Below are positions 36,157 through 45,283 of a stretch of 64,000 nt of DNA, one piece after another. The stretch's first letter is position 1. Every line of letters begins with the position of its first letter. A program made the position numbers and the translations under genes. The stretch comes from Pseudomonas multiresinivorans. Lineage in GTDB: Bacteria; Pseudomonadota; Gammaproteobacteria; Pseudomonadales; Pseudomonadaceae. The stretch covers positions 1,798,001 to 1,862,000 of the forward strand of contig NZ_CP048833.1 of NCBI RefSeq assembly GCF_012971725.1. Reading direction: 5' to 3'. The notes under the pieces are model-generated. The model worked only from the letters and a program-made list of their open reading frames with translations. It was not told the DNA's origin and searched no databases.

Positions 36157-36738
36157 TCAGAACACGCCGCCCAGTTTCAGCGCGTGGTACACGGCGGCCA
36201 GGCCGAGGACGGCGAAGGCTGCGGCAGCCAGGCGGCGGATCAGGTTCAGCGGCAGGCGCTCGGCGGCGAAGTTGCCGGCCAGGACCACCGGTACGTTGGC
36301 GATCAGCATGCCCAGGGTGGTACCGATCACTACCAGCCAGAAGTGCGGGTACTGCGCGGCCAGCATCACCGTGGCGACCTGGGTCTTGTCGCCCATCTCG
36401 GCGAGGAAGAAGGCGATCAGGGTGGTGAGGAAGGGGCCGAATTTCTTCAGCGAACCTTCTTCGTCGTCATCCAGCTTGTCCGGGATCAGAGTCCAGCCGG
36501 CGACGGCCAGGAAGGACACGGCCAGTACCCAGCTCAGCGTGGCTTCGGAGAAGAAGCTGGCGACCCAGCTGCCGACGGCGCCGGCGGCGAAGTGGTTGGC
36601 CAGGGTGGCGGCGATGATCCCGGCGATGATCGGCCAGGGCTTGCGGAAACGCGCGGCGAGGACGAGCGCGAGCAGTTGCGTCTTGTCGCCGATTTCCGCG
36701 AGGGCAACGATCAGGGTGGGGACGAAGAGGGATTCCAT
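36157..36738 (-). CDS. TMEM165/GDT1-family (UPF0016) manganese exporter
   Basis: 193 residues, about six membrane helices in two repeats. Each repeat has the family signature: ALAEIGDKTQLLALVLAARF near the start and FFLAEMGDKTQVATVMLAAQY in the middle (ExGDKT twice). Members export manganese and sometimes exchange calcium. The upstream leader is a yybP-ykoY manganese riboswitch, so expression should rise with Mn2+. The ATG is preceded by AGGAA. Confidence 0.93.
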   Translation of the reverse strand: MESLFVPTLIVALAEIGDKTQLLALVLAARFRKPWPIIAGIIAATLANHFAAGAVGSWVASFFSEATLSWVLAVSFLAVAGWTLIPDKLDDDEEGSLKKFGPFLTTLIAFFLAEMGDKTQVATVMLAAQYPHFWLVVIGTTLGMLIANVPVVLAGNFAAERLPLNLIRRLAAAAFAVLGLAAVYHALKLGGVF

Positions 36739-36810
36739 CAGGCGTTCCTAAAGGGGGCGGGTCGACTAATCACCATGACACGCGCCACCTGCCCGCCCCG
36801 GGTCAGGTTG

Positions 36811-36943
36811 CTCGTGTCATAGGTCTTGTCAAACCCGGGCCTGAACGCTGCAGGCCTGGATCGTACGCGCCATGGTCTGCGGACCAAGTGTGTTGACGCG
36901 TACCGGGCGAGCAGGGCGCTCGCGGGAGACTACTCCCCTAGGA
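36811..36943 (-). promoter_or_regulatory. yybP-ykoY manganese riboswitch
   Basis: On the minus strand the leader reads AGGGGAGTAG (36940-36931), CGCGTCAACA, GACCATGGCGCGTACG and finally TTTGACAAGACCTATGACAC (about 36833-36814). These are the conserved elements of the yybP-ykoY aptamer. It ends about 70 bases before the GDT1-type start. A following stem (ATGACACG with CGTGTCAT, 36771-36820) may be the switching element; no U-tract is seen, so control could be translational. Confidence 0.9.
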
Positions 36944-36956
36944 CGGGGCGCATTCT

Positions 36957-36978
36957 GCCCAAGTCCTCGGACTTGGGC
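36957..36978. promoter_or_regulatory. palindrome upstream of the manganese riboswitch
   Basis: Perfect arms gcccaagtcc and ggacttgggc around tc. On the minus strand it lies between TTGCCC and CAGAAT, spaced 17 bases, a possible -35/-10 pair driving the riboswitch transcript. It could be an operator in that promoter or the U-less end of the lysP-like transcript. Confidence 0.4.
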
Positions 36979-36994
36979 AAGCCTGCGCGTCGGA

Positions 36995-38494
36995 TCATTC
37001 GCGGGTGGGGCGAATGTCCATGTCTTCGTAGCGGATGAAGCGGGTCTTGTTCTTGAAGCGGTAGCCCAGCCAGATGGCGAGGAACAGCGGGATGGTGATG
37101 TAGGTAGCGACCAGGCCGGCCCAGTCCACGTGGTCGCCGACAAAGGCCTGGTAGTTCTGCCCCAGGGTGATGACCAGGCAGAGGACGAAGGCGAACAGCG
37201 GGCCGAAGGGGAACCACTTGGCGCGGTAGGGCAGGTCGTCGAGGTTGCCGCCCTGCAGCACGAAGCCCTTGCGGAAGCGGTAGTGCGACACGGCGATGCC
37301 CAGCCAGACGATGAAGCCGCACATGCCCGAGGCGTTCAGCAGCCAGGTGTAGACGGTCTTGTCGCCGATGAAACTGGTGAGGAAGCACAGCGCGCCGATC
37401 AGCGTGGTGGCGTACAGCGCGTAGCGCGGCACACCGCTCTCGGACACCTGGGTGAACAGGCGCGGCGCCTTGCCCTGGGTGGCCATGGTGTAGAGCATCC
37501 GGGTGGAAGCGTACATGCCCGAGTTGCCCGCGGAGAGGATTGCCGAGAGGATCACCGCGTTCATCACGCCGGCCGCGGCGGCGAGGCCCGCGCGCTCGAA
37601 CAGCAGGGTGAAGGGCGAGGTGCTGATGTCGCTGCTGTCAGTCTTGAGCAGGTTCGGATCGGTGTAGGGAATCAGCATGCCGATGACGAAGATCGACAGG
37701 ATGTAGAACATCAGGATTCGCCAGAACACCTGACGGATGGCGATGGGAATGGACTTCTGCGGGTTCTCAGACTCGCCCGCGGCCACGCCGATCAGCTCGG
37801 TGCCCTGGAACGAGAAGCCGGCGATCATCGCCACCCCGATCATCGCCTGTAGGCCGCCGACGAAAGGCGCATCGCCGGTGGTGAAGTTGCTGAAACCGGG
37901 GCTGTCGATGCCGTGCATGATGCCGATGATGCTGGCCAGGCCGATGCCGATGAAGATCACCACGGCGACGACCTTGATCAGCGCGAACCAGAACTCGCTC
38001 TCGCCAAAGCCTTTCACCGAGAAGAAGTTGAGCATGAACATGATGCCGAGGAAGCCGGCACTCCAGTACATGCCGGAGACTTCCGGGAACCAGAACTTCA
38101 TCACCAGTTGCGCCGCCACCAGCTCCGCAGCGATGGTCACCGCCCAGTTGTACCAATAGTTCCAGCCCATGGCGAAACCGAAGCCATCGTCGATGAACCG
38201 ACTGCCATAAGTGCAGAACGAGCCGGAATCGGGAATGTAGGCCGCCAGTTCGCCCAGGCTGGTCATGAGGAAGAACACCATCAGCCCGATCAGTGCGTAG
38301 GCCAGCAACGCTCCGCCGGGGCCGGCGGTGGCGATGGTGCTGCCGGAGGCGACGAACAACCCGGTGCCGATGGAGCCGCCGATGGCGATCATGTTCAGGT
38401 GGCGTGGCTTGAGGGAGCGCTTGAGGTGATGCGGCTTCTCCTTCGGCCCCATGGCGAATGTCAGTTCGACGTCATCTTTGATTCTGCGATTCAC
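36995..38494 (-). CDS. amino acid permease, LysP-like (APC family)
   Basis: 499 residues and 12 predicted membrane helices. The APC amino-acid transporter N-terminus LKRSLKPRHLNMIAIGGSIGTGLFVASGSTIATAGPGG and the loop SFQGTELIGVAAGESENPQKSIP are typical of the lysine-specific permease LysP and relatives. Lysine is the likely substrate by family and by gene order recalled from PAO1, but specificity is not proven. The start is GTG with GAGGA. It is immediately upstream of the riboswitch-controlled gene on the same strand. Confidence 0.88.
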   Translation of the reverse strand: MNRRIKDDVELTFAMGPKEKPHHLKRSLKPRHLNMIAIGGSIGTGLFVASGSTIATAGPGGALLAYALIGLMVFFLMTSLGELAAYIPDSGSFCTYGSRFIDDGFGFAMGWNYWYNWAVTIAAELVAAQLVMKFWFPEVSGMYWSAGFLGIMFMLNFFSVKGFGESEFWFALIKVVAVVIFIGIGLASIIGIMHGIDSPGFSNFTTGDAPFVGGLQAMIGVAMIAGFSFQGTELIGVAAGESENPQKSIPIAIRQVFWRILMFYILSIFVIGMLIPYTDPNLLKTDSSDISTSPFTLLFERAGLAAAAGVMNAVILSAILSAGNSGMYASTRMLYTMATQGKAPRLFTQVSESGVPRYALYATTLIGALCFLTSFIGDKTVYTWLLNASGMCGFIVWLGIAVSHYRFRKGFVLQGGNLDDLPYRAKWFPFGPLFAFVLCLVITLGQNYQAFVGDHVDWAGLVATYITIPLFLAIWLGYRFKNKTRFIRYEDMDIRPTRE

Positions 38495-38572
38495 GGGTGT
38501 CCTCGATAGTTCAGGGCGAGCGGCGATGCGCCGATCCGGGCAGGCTCGGTGGAGTGTAGTGCGAGCCTGGGA

Positions 38573-39574
38573 TCAGCGCCGGGCGCTGTAGAGTCGGAAG
38601 CCGTCGGCCTCGGCCAGGGTGCGGCAATGGCCCAGGTGCTGTTCGATCAGCGGCGGGTATTTCAGGAAGCTGTTGGCCACCAGGCGCAGCTCGCCGCCGG
38701 GCGCCAGGTGGCGGGCGGACTGGCGCAACAGGTGTTCGGTGGCGGCGTAGCTGGTGTGCACGCCCTGGTGGAAGGGCGGGTTGCTGACGATGGCGGCCAG
38801 CTCGCTCGGTGCGGCGTCGATGCCGTCGCCGGCGATCACTTCGCCTTCCAGCCCGTTGGCGGCCAGGGTCAGGCGGCTGCTTTCGACGGCAAAGGCGTCG
38901 ACGTCCAGCAGGGTCAGCCGGCTTTGTGGATATCGTCGCTTGAGCGTCGCGCCGAGCACGCCGGCGCCACAGCCGAAGTCCAGCAGGTGACCGACCGGCA
39001 GCTTGTCCAGGTGCTCCAGCAGCAGCGCGCTGCCGCGATCCAGGCGGCCATGGCTGAACACGCCCGGCAGGGTGATGACTTGCAGCGGGCCGTCGGCCAG
39101 GGGCAGTTCATAGCGTTGTGCGAGGGCATGCAGGTCGGGCGCTGTTGGGGCGCCGTCGATGTGCGTGTGCCAAAGCTGGCAGTGGCGAGCGCTGTCGAGC
39201 TTGCTGGCGCGGCCGAATTCACCGAGCTGCTTGCTGGCGCGTTCGACACCGGCGCGCTTCTCGCCGACCAGGTACAGCTCGCCGTCCGGCACGCAACTGG
39301 CCAGCGCGGCCAGCAGGTAATCGGTCAGTTCTCGGGACTTGGGCAGGAACAGCACAGCGGCGTCGAACTGACCCTCGGGCGGAGTGGCGCCGAAGTGGCA
39401 GCGGCCGGCGTAGCGGGCTTCGAGCTGCCGGGCCTCGCCGGCGTGCCAACTCCAGCCTTGCGCCTGGGGCAGGTCGCCGAGCAGGGCGTCGGCGGGCAGG
39501 CCGGCGAGCAGGACGCGGCCCTGGAAGCGCTCGATCTGGCGCAGCAGCACTTCACTGGTGGGGGCGTTGGACAT
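38573..39574 (-). CDS. rsmC: 16S rRNA (guanine1207-N2)-methyltransferase
   Basis: 333 residues with the duplicated RsmC architecture: a degenerate N-terminal methyltransferase-like half (SEVLLRQIERFQGRVLLAGLPAD) and a C-terminal catalytic half. The SAM motif is HLLDFGCGAGVLGATL and the catalytic motif is IVSNPPFHQGVHTSY (NPPF). It methylates G1207 of 16S rRNA in the 30S subunit. The start at 39574 (MSNAPTSEVLL) has AGGAGG upstream; the frame to 39670 is excluded. Confidence 0.92.
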   Translation of the reverse strand: MSNAPTSEVLLRQIERFQGRVLLAGLPADALLGDLPQAQGWSWHAGEARQLEARYAGRCHFGATPPEGQFDAAVLFLPKSRELTDYLLAALASCVPDGELYLVGEKRAGVERASKQLGEFGRASKLDSARHCQLWHTHIDGAPTAPDLHALAQRYELPLADGPLQVITLPGVFSHGRLDRGSALLLEHLDKLPVGHLLDFGCGAGVLGATLKRRYPQSRLTLLDVDAFAVESSRLTLAANGLEGEVIAGDGIDAAPSELAAIVSNPPFHQGVHTSYAATEHLLRQSARHLAPGGELRLVANSFLKYPPLIEQHLGHCRTLAEADGFRLYSARR

Positions 39575-39626
39575 GCGGCCTCCTCGAAAAAAGGGCGCGA
39601 GTTTAGCAGGGCTGCCGCGGCCGAGC

Positions 39627-40391
39627 CTAGGCGAGCCGCACCTCGGCGTTCTTCCAGAAGTCCTCGCCACGCAGTTCCAGGGCGCCGGCCGCGACTTGTG
39701 CGCGCAGGCGCCAGGCGGCCAACAGGTCGCTGACGAACAGGCCGTCGACGTAAGCCATGGTCGGCCCGATCAGCGATTGCACCGGGCGCCAGGATTCGCT
39801 GGCGCTATCCAGCAGGATGCGGTCGATGTGTGCGTAACCGGTGCCGCTCAACTGGCCATCGAGCCACAGGCGCAACTCGGCGTTCTCGAGCAGCGCACGC
39901 TGCCAGTCCGCGCCCAGGCGCTGGCGCTTGGTGGCTTCCAGTTCATGACTGCCGGCCAGGGCGTTGGCCAGTTCCTCGGGTTTGAGCATGGCGATGGCGT
40001 GGCGGTCCTCGCTGCGGCACTGGCCGCTGCCGGCGCCAACGCTGCGCAGGGAGACGTGCGCGGGTAGCAGCGCGCAGACTCGCCGCAGCAGCAGTTGCTC
40101 GCTGGCGCTGTCGCCGTGCCAGAGGGTGACGGCGGGTACGTCGGGGCTGCGCAGCCAGTTCACTTCGGTGGCCAGTTCGATGGCGATTTCCCTGTCCTGC
40201 AGGGCCTCGCCGCCCAGCTCGTGCCAGAACGCAGCGCGTTGCTGGCAGGGTGGGGTGTCGACGTCACTCAGCGGGCCGACGGCCAGGTCGTCCGGCATCA
40301 CGCGGATTTTCTTCTCGGTCAGCACGCCTGCTTCGACCGCGCGGCGCAGGGCATCGGCGGCACCGTCGCCGCAAACCAGGTGCAGGCTCAT
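39627..40391 (-). CDS. DUF1835 domain protein
   Basis: 254 residues. The N-terminus MSLHLVCGDGAADALRRA and the following PDDLAVGPLSDVDTPPCQQRAAFW are the DUF1835 signature. The C-terminal half (about 150-254) resembles the DUF3658 partner domain. Function unknown, probably cytoplasmic. Its ATG overlaps the end of the HprA-type gene by 4 bases (40388-40391), so the two are co-translated. Confidence 0.85.
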   Translation of the reverse strand: MSLHLVCGDGAADALRRAVEAGVLTEKKIRVMPDDLAVGPLSDVDTPPCQQRAAFWHELGGEALQDREIAIELATEVNWLRSPDVPAVTLWHGDSASEQLLLRRVCALLPAHVSLRSVGAGSGQCRSEDRHAIAMLKPEELANALAGSHELEATKRQRLGADWQRALLENAELRLWLDGQLSGTGYAHIDRILLDSASESWRPVQSLIGPTMAYVDGLFVSDLLAAWRLRAQVAAGALELRGEDFWKNAEVRLA

Positions 40392-41353
40392 GGCGCCACC
40401 ACCCGGCGCGGTTCGCCGGCGAAGAAACTGGCGGCGTTCTCGCTCAACTGGCCGACGATGCGCTGCCGGGCCTCGCGGCTGCCCCAGGCGCTGTGTGGGG
40501 TGAGGATGAAGCGCGGGATATCGCCGGCCAGCAGCGGGTTGCCGTCCTTCGGCGGTTCCACGCTGAGTACGTCGAATGCGGCGCCGCCCAGGTGGCCGCG
40601 ACGCAGGGTGTCGGCCAGCGCCTGCTCGTCGACCAGCCCGCCGCGGGCGGTGTTGATCAGGAAGGCGCTGGGTTTCATCAGGTCCAGTTCGCGCTGGCCG
40701 ATCAGGTTGCGCGTGGCTTCGGTCAGCGGGCAGTGCAGCGTCAGGGCATCTACTTGCGGCAGCAACTCCTCCAGCGCCAGGCGATCGGCGCGCGGCGGGC
40801 GGCCGGGCAGGGCGCCGAGCAGCACGCGCATGCCAAAGGCTTCGGCGAGCTTCGCCACCGCGCCACCCAGTTCGCCGTGGCCGAGCAGGCCGAGGGTCTT
40901 GCCCTCCAGTTCGACGATGGGGAAGTCCAGCAGGCAGAACTGTGGCGACTTCTGCCAGCGGCCTTCGCGGATCGCCGCCTGGTAATCCGGCAGCCGGGTG
41001 GCCAGGGCGAGCAACAGCATCAGGGTGTGCTGGGCCACCGACGGGGTACCGTAGCCCTGGCAATTGCTCACGGTCACGCCGTGCTGGCGTGCGGCTTCGA
41101 GGTCGACGTTGTTGGTGCCGGTGGCGGCCACCAGGATCAGCTTGAGATCAGGGCATTGCGCGAACACTTCGGCGCCGATGCGCACCTTGTTGCTGATCGC
41201 CACCTGCGCGCCCTGCAGCCGCTCGGCCACCTGCTGCGTGTCGCTGCGCCCGTGCAGGACCAGTTCGCCGAAGGGCGCGCGCAGCGGCGCGAGGTCGAGG
41301 TCACCGAGGTCTAGGGAGGCATGGTCGAGGAAGACGGCGCGAGCAGGATTCAT
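40388..41353 (-). CDS. hprA: D-2-hydroxyacid dehydrogenase (HprA / glycerate dehydrogenase type)
   Basis: 321 residues. NAD-binding motif GLLGHGELGGAVAKL (about 150-165) and active-site residues in NTARGGLVDEQAL (Arg), VEPPKDGNPLL (Glu) and LTPHSAWGSREAR (His). It interconverts hydroxypyruvate/glyoxylate and glycerate/glycolate in the family prototype. The start at 41353 (MNPARAVFLDHASLDLGDLDL) is the normal family start. Confidence 0.9.
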   Translation of the reverse strand: MNPARAVFLDHASLDLGDLDLAPLRAPFGELVLHGRSDTQQVAERLQGAQVAISNKVRIGAEVFAQCPDLKLILVAATGTNNVDLEAARQHGVTVSNCQGYGTPSVAQHTLMLLLALATRLPDYQAAIREGRWQKSPQFCLLDFPIVELEGKTLGLLGHGELGGAVAKLAEAFGMRVLLGALPGRPPRADRLALEELLPQVDALTLHCPLTEATRNLIGQRELDLMKPSAFLINTARGGLVDEQALADTLRRGHLGGAAFDVLSVEPPKDGNPLLAGDIPRFILTPHSAWGSREARQRIVGQLSENAASFFAGEPRRVVAP

Positions 41354-41572
41354 GAGCGATGACACCTTGATCGGAAGGGCGGGATGAAGGGGATTCTCGG
41401 CACAACCGCCGCCGCGGACAACCCTGGCTTCCCGCGAGCGCACGGCTGGGCTGCCTTGCACTGATGGTAGATGTTTGATTGAAAAGTCTGACAGGCGTTT
41501 CAGTTTTCCCTCATCCGCCGAGCGCCAATGGCTTCGTAGATTGCACTCATCGAAATCTTGAGGTGAGCCGCG

Positions 41573-43039
41573 ATGATGGGATGGATTCTTTCCAGCCTCA
41601 CAGCTATTCGGGCGCTCGGCGCACGCGTCGGGCTGCGCGGTGGTGCGCATTCTCCCGGGCCACGGGCGCGGCGACGCCGCCCGAGCCCCTCGGCCGGTCC
41701 TGAGGCCCTGCTGTGCTTCGGCGCACTGATGGCTGCCTGTAATGGGGCGGTTGGTCACTCGCTGGTTCGCGAGCGCCCTGAGGTCGCCGCCGGTCTGGCC
41801 AGGGAGCTGGGCGAATGCTGGGGCATCGGCGATGCCGGTTCGGCTCGCAGCACCTTGCAGGACATGTTGCTCGAAGCCCACGGCCAGCTACTGGACGGTG
41901 ACTTTCAGCGCCTGCAGCGCAACGAATCCAGTGCCTTCGACGGTGAGCAGCGGCTGCGCTGGCAGCGGGCGAAGCAGGCCTGGGTCAAGGCCGGCCTGGC
42001 GTTGCCGTGCCATTTGTCGATGGCCGCCCATGACTACGAATGCATCGCCTGGCTGGCACGTCGCTGCCGCGCCTGTGGATACCTCACCGAAGCCGAAGCC
42101 TGGTTGACCCTGGCCTGGGTGGCCGACGCGGCGATCCGAACCTTCGCCGACTGGCAGGCCTACGCCGCCTCCTTCGTGCTGGGACGGGCAACCCTGCTGC
42201 GCGACGGGCAACAAACTTCGCTGGCGATCCGTGCGTTCAAGGAACTCATGGGGGGCAAGCGCGAAGGCACTGCGCTGGCTGGCCTGTGGCAGGCGCATCC
42301 GCTGGCGGGCATACAGGTGGCCGAGGTGGTCCTGCACTCGGAACACTCGGTCAAAAGGCTCGGCCTTCCTGCGCAGCGGGCACTGCTGGCCTTCGGGGCG
42401 ATGATTGCCACCAGCGGCGGCGCGCGTGCCGATGCCCTGGCAATTGCGGACCATGAACGGGAACTGAACCGGGCCTGGCTCGCCGAACGTTGGAGCGCCA
42501 CCGACCAGAATGGGGTTCTCCAGCGTATGGAGTGGCTGATGGGCCATGGCAGTCGACTGAAGCTGGACCCCTTGCTTGGGCAACTCGGCACCGTGGGCGG
42601 TAAGCGGCAATCTGGTGGAGTGGCCTGTGGGACGCGCTTCGAGCAGGCGCGGCGGGCATTGCTCAAGGCCGGGCACGATCCGGAGATGATCGAGGAGTGT
42701 CAGACCCTGCTGGCCTACGATCTGGAGCGTGCAGCCTTCGGTGCGCGGCTGGCTTTCAGCGCCGGGTTGCTGGATGAAGAGACGCTCTGGAATGCCCTGC
42801 GCCACATGGCTCGTCAGGCCCGTGCGGCGTTCGATTGCTGGGAGCAATACCTGATCTCGATGGTGCTCGGCCATGCCCTGGCCAACGAGGATTGGGAGGC
42901 CGGCAAGCGCCTTATCCGCAGTGGTATGGAGTTGCTCGACGGGATAAGCCCCTTCGCCGACTACCTTTCGCCCTGGCAGGCCTGCCCGCTGCGTCAGCTG
43001 CCGCTGCTGCACGGTCTTGGCCACGCTGGCGCGCACTAG
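41573..43039 (+). CDS. DUF1266 domain protein
   Basis: 488 residues. Two DUF1266-like segments are seen: AWLTLAWVADAAIRTFADWQAYAASFVLGRATLL (about 180-215) and ARQARAAFDCWEQYLISMVLGHALAN (about 418-445), both with the W..Y...(F/V)LG(R/H)A pattern. No signal or catalytic motif. The start (tandem ATG at 41573/41576) follows GAGGTG. The first 50 residues are Arg/Gly/Pro-rich and unlike the rest, so translation might really begin later, for example near MAACNGAVGHS. DUF1266 proteins have no known function. Confidence 0.75.
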   Translation: MMGWILSSLTAIRALGARVGLRGGAHSPGPRARRRRPSPSAGPEALLCFGALMAACNGAVGHSLVRERPEVAAGLARELGECWGIGDAGSARSTLQDMLLEAHGQLLDGDFQRLQRNESSAFDGEQRLRWQRAKQAWVKAGLALPCHLSMAAHDYECIAWLARRCRACGYLTEAEAWLTLAWVADAAIRTFADWQAYAASFVLGRATLLRDGQQTSLAIRAFKELMGGKREGTALAGLWQAHPLAGIQVAEVVLHSEHSVKRLGLPAQRALLAFGAMIATSGGARADALAIADHERELNRAWLAERWSATDQNGVLQRMEWLMGHGSRLKLDPLLGQLGTVGGKRQSGGVACGTRFEQARRALLKAGHDPEMIEECQTLLAYDLERAAFGARLAFSAGLLDEETLWNALRHMARQARAAFDCWEQYLISMVLGHALANEDWEAGKRLIRSGMELLDGISPFADYLSPWQACPLRQLPLLHGLGHAGAH

Positions 43040-43125
43040 CTTCCGGGCCGCCTGCCAGCGGCTTGTCGGTTGCCGGTCGATTCGTATAGAAGATGAGGTT
43101 TTCTCGGCGGTTGTTCGGAGGCGCG

Positions 43126-43755
43126 ATGTACTGGGCGGAATTTCTCACGGTGGCGTTCATTCACCTGCTGGCGGTGGCCAGCCCCGGCCCGGATTTCGCC
43201 GTGGTGGTGCGCGAGAGCGTGACCCACGGCCGCCGCGCCGGCACCTGGGCGGCCCTGGGCGTGGGCAGCGCGATCTTCCTGCACGTGACCTACTCGTTGC
43301 TGGGCATCGGCCTGATCGTCTCGCAGTCGATCGTGCTGTTCAATGCACTGAAATGGCTGGCGGCGGCGTACCTGCTGTACATCGGCATCAAGGCGCTGCG
43401 GGCACGCCCGGCCGACCCGGCGGCGACTGAAGCCATTGCTGCGCCGGTCGCACGGACGGCACGAGGTGCCTATGTTGCCGGCTTCGTCACCAACGGCCTG
43501 AATCCCAAGGCCACGCTGTTCTTCCTGTCGCTGTTCACGGTGGTGATCAACCCGCACACGCCGTTGCTGGTCCAGGCTGGATACGGCGTGTACCTGGCCT
43601 TTGCGACTGCCACCTGGTTCTGTCTGGTTGCGCTGTTGTTCAGCCAGCAGCGTGTGCGCGCCGGCTTCGCGCGCATGGGCCATTGGTTCGACCGGATGAT
43701 GGGCGTGGTGCTGGTGGGGCTGGGGATCAAGCTGGCGTTCACCGAGCTGCGCTGA
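43126..43755 (+). CDS. LysE/RhtB-family amino-acid exporter
   Basis: 209 residues with about six membrane helices. The family start MYWAEFLTVAFIHLLAVASPGPDFAVVVRESVTHGRRAG contains the conserved SPGPDF. Later motifs are YLLYIGIKALRAR and GFVTNGLNPKATLFFLSLF (the NPK motif). It exports amino acids or homoserine-lactone-like solutes in relatives. The ATG at 43126 follows CGGAGG; the upstream start at 43093 is not needed. Confidence 0.9.
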   Translation: MYWAEFLTVAFIHLLAVASPGPDFAVVVRESVTHGRRAGTWAALGVGSAIFLHVTYSLLGIGLIVSQSIVLFNALKWLAAAYLLYIGIKALRARPADPAATEAIAAPVARTARGAYVAGFVTNGLNPKATLFFLSLFTVVINPHTPLLVQAGYGVYLAFATATWFCLVALLFSQQRVRAGFARMGHWFDRMMGVVLVGLGIKLAFTELR

Positions 43756-43767
43756 ACGCGGCTTTTC

Positions 43768-43833
43768 GTAGGAGCGAGCTTGCTCGCGAACCAAGTCCAC
43801 GTCGAAGCGGTTCGCGAGCAAGCTCGCTCCTAC
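43768..43833. repeat. REP palindrome, main family
   Basis: Perfect 24-base arms 43768-43791 (GTAGGAGCGAGCTTGCTCGC plus gaac) and 43810-43833, with 18 bases between them, separating two convergent genes. Confidence 0.92.
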
Positions 43834-43851
43834 AGGAATGCTTTGTTCCGA

Positions 43852-43886
43852 ATGAAAAAGGGGCGCCGAGGCGCCCCTTTTTCATG
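43852..43886. terminator. bidirectional terminator
   Basis: Hairpin aaaaaggggcgcc-ga-ggcgcccctttttt between the LysE-type gene and the thiolase. Confidence 0.92.
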
Positions 43887-43898
43887 CCCGACGAAGTA

Positions 43899-45074
43899 TC
43901 AGACCAGCTCGATCGCCACCGCGGTGGCTTCGCCGCCGCCGATGCAGAGCGAGGCGACGCCACGCTTTCCGCCCTTCTTCTGCAGGGCGTTGATCAGGGT
44001 GACGATGATTCGCGAGCCGGTGGAGCCGACCGGGTGGCCCTGGGCGCAGGCGCCGCCATAGACGTTGACCTTGGCGTGGTCCAGGCCGTGTTCGCGCATG
44101 GCGAGCATGGTGACCATGGCGAAGGCTTCGTTGATTTCGAACAGGTCGACGTCGTCCTTGCTCCAGCCCGCCTTCTTGAACAGGTTGGTCATGGCGCCGA
44201 TCGGGGCCAGGGTGAACTCGGCCGGGTCCTGGCTCTGGGTGGCGTGGGCGACGATCTTCGCCAGCGGCTTGAGGCCGCGGCGGGCGGCTTCTTCGGCGGT
44301 CATCAGGACCAGTGCAGAGGCGCCATCGGAGATGGAGCTGGCGTTGGCCGCGGTGATGGTGCCGTCCTTGCGGAAGGCCGGGCGCAGGCCGGGGATCTTG
44401 TCCAGGTTGGCGGTCAGCGGTTGCTCGTCGTCCTTCACCACGGTCTCGCCCTTGCGGGTGGTGACGGTTACCGGGACGATTTCCGAGGCCAGCGAGCCAT
44501 CCTTGATAGCAGCCTGGGCGCGTTTCAGCGATTCGATGGCGTAGGCGTCCATTTCCTCGCGGGTGACGTTGTACTGGTCGGCGGTTTCCTGGGCGAAGGA
44601 GCCCATCAGGCGGCCGGTGCGGGCGTCTTCCAGGCCGTCGAGGAACATGTGGTCCTTGATCTCGCCATGGCCCATGCGCAGGCCGGTGCGGGCCTTCTCG
44701 ATCACGTAGGGCGCGTTGGACATGCTTTCCATGCCGCCGGCGACCATCACGCTGTTGCTGCCTGCCTTGAGCAGGTCGTGGGCCAGCATCACCGCCTTCA
44801 TGCCCGAGCCGCAGAGCTTGTTGATGGTGGTGCAACCGGTGGCGGCGGGCAGGCCGGCGTTCAGCGACGCCTGGCGGGCCGGGCCCTGTTTCAGACCGGC
44901 GGGCAGCACGTTGCCCATGATCACTTCCTGTACGTCTTCGGGCTGGATGCCGGCACGGGAAATGGCTTCGCGGATGGCGATGGCGCCCAGGTCGACGGCG
45001 GAAACGCCGGACAGGCTGCCCTGGAAGCCGCCCATGGGAGTACGGGCGCCGCTGACGATGACGATCTCGGACAT
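43899..45074 (-). CDS. acetyl-CoA C-acyltransferase (thiolase)
   Basis: 391 residues. Thiolase with the acyl-accepting Cys in TTINKLCGSGMKAVMLAHD (about residue 88). The C-terminal site is EINEAFAMVTML, YGGACAQGHPVGSTGSR and SLCIGGGEATAVAIE. It catalyses cleavage or formation of acetoacetyl-CoA or 3-ketoacyl-CoA. The GACAQGHPVG motif differs slightly from the usual GAIALGHPIG. The ATG has AGAGGTAAG. It is divergent from an acyl-CoA ligase, suggesting a shared fatty-acid or ketone-body pathway. Confidence 0.93.
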   Translation of the reverse strand: MSEIVIVSGARTPMGGFQGSLSGVSAVDLGAIAIREAISRAGIQPEDVQEVIMGNVLPAGLKQGPARQASLNAGLPAATGCTTINKLCGSGMKAVMLAHDLLKAGSNSVMVAGGMESMSNAPYVIEKARTGLRMGHGEIKDHMFLDGLEDARTGRLMGSFAQETADQYNVTREEMDAYAIESLKRAQAAIKDGSLASEIVPVTVTTRKGETVVKDDEQPLTANLDKIPGLRPAFRKDGTITAANASSISDGASALVLMTAEEAARRGLKPLAKIVAHATQSQDPAEFTLAPIGAMTNLFKKAGWSKDDVDLFEINEAFAMVTMLAMREHGLDHAKVNVYGGACAQGHPVGSTGSRIIVTLINALQKKGGKRGVASLCIGGGEATAVAIELV

Positions 45075-45283
45075 GACTTACCTCTTCGCTCTTGTTGTGA
45101 TGCGCTATACGGGTACCGGCCGTGAACGGCCGGGCGCCAGGATTCTACCGCGTGACCGGATGTCGCCAAAGAGTCATCGGCAAATCACTCTTTTGACTGA
45201 TGAATGGCTCGGCGCAGCGCTCTAGAGTCGGTCTCATCCTGATGAGACTCAACTCGAAATCCAGCCTTGAGAGTGCGCACGCC

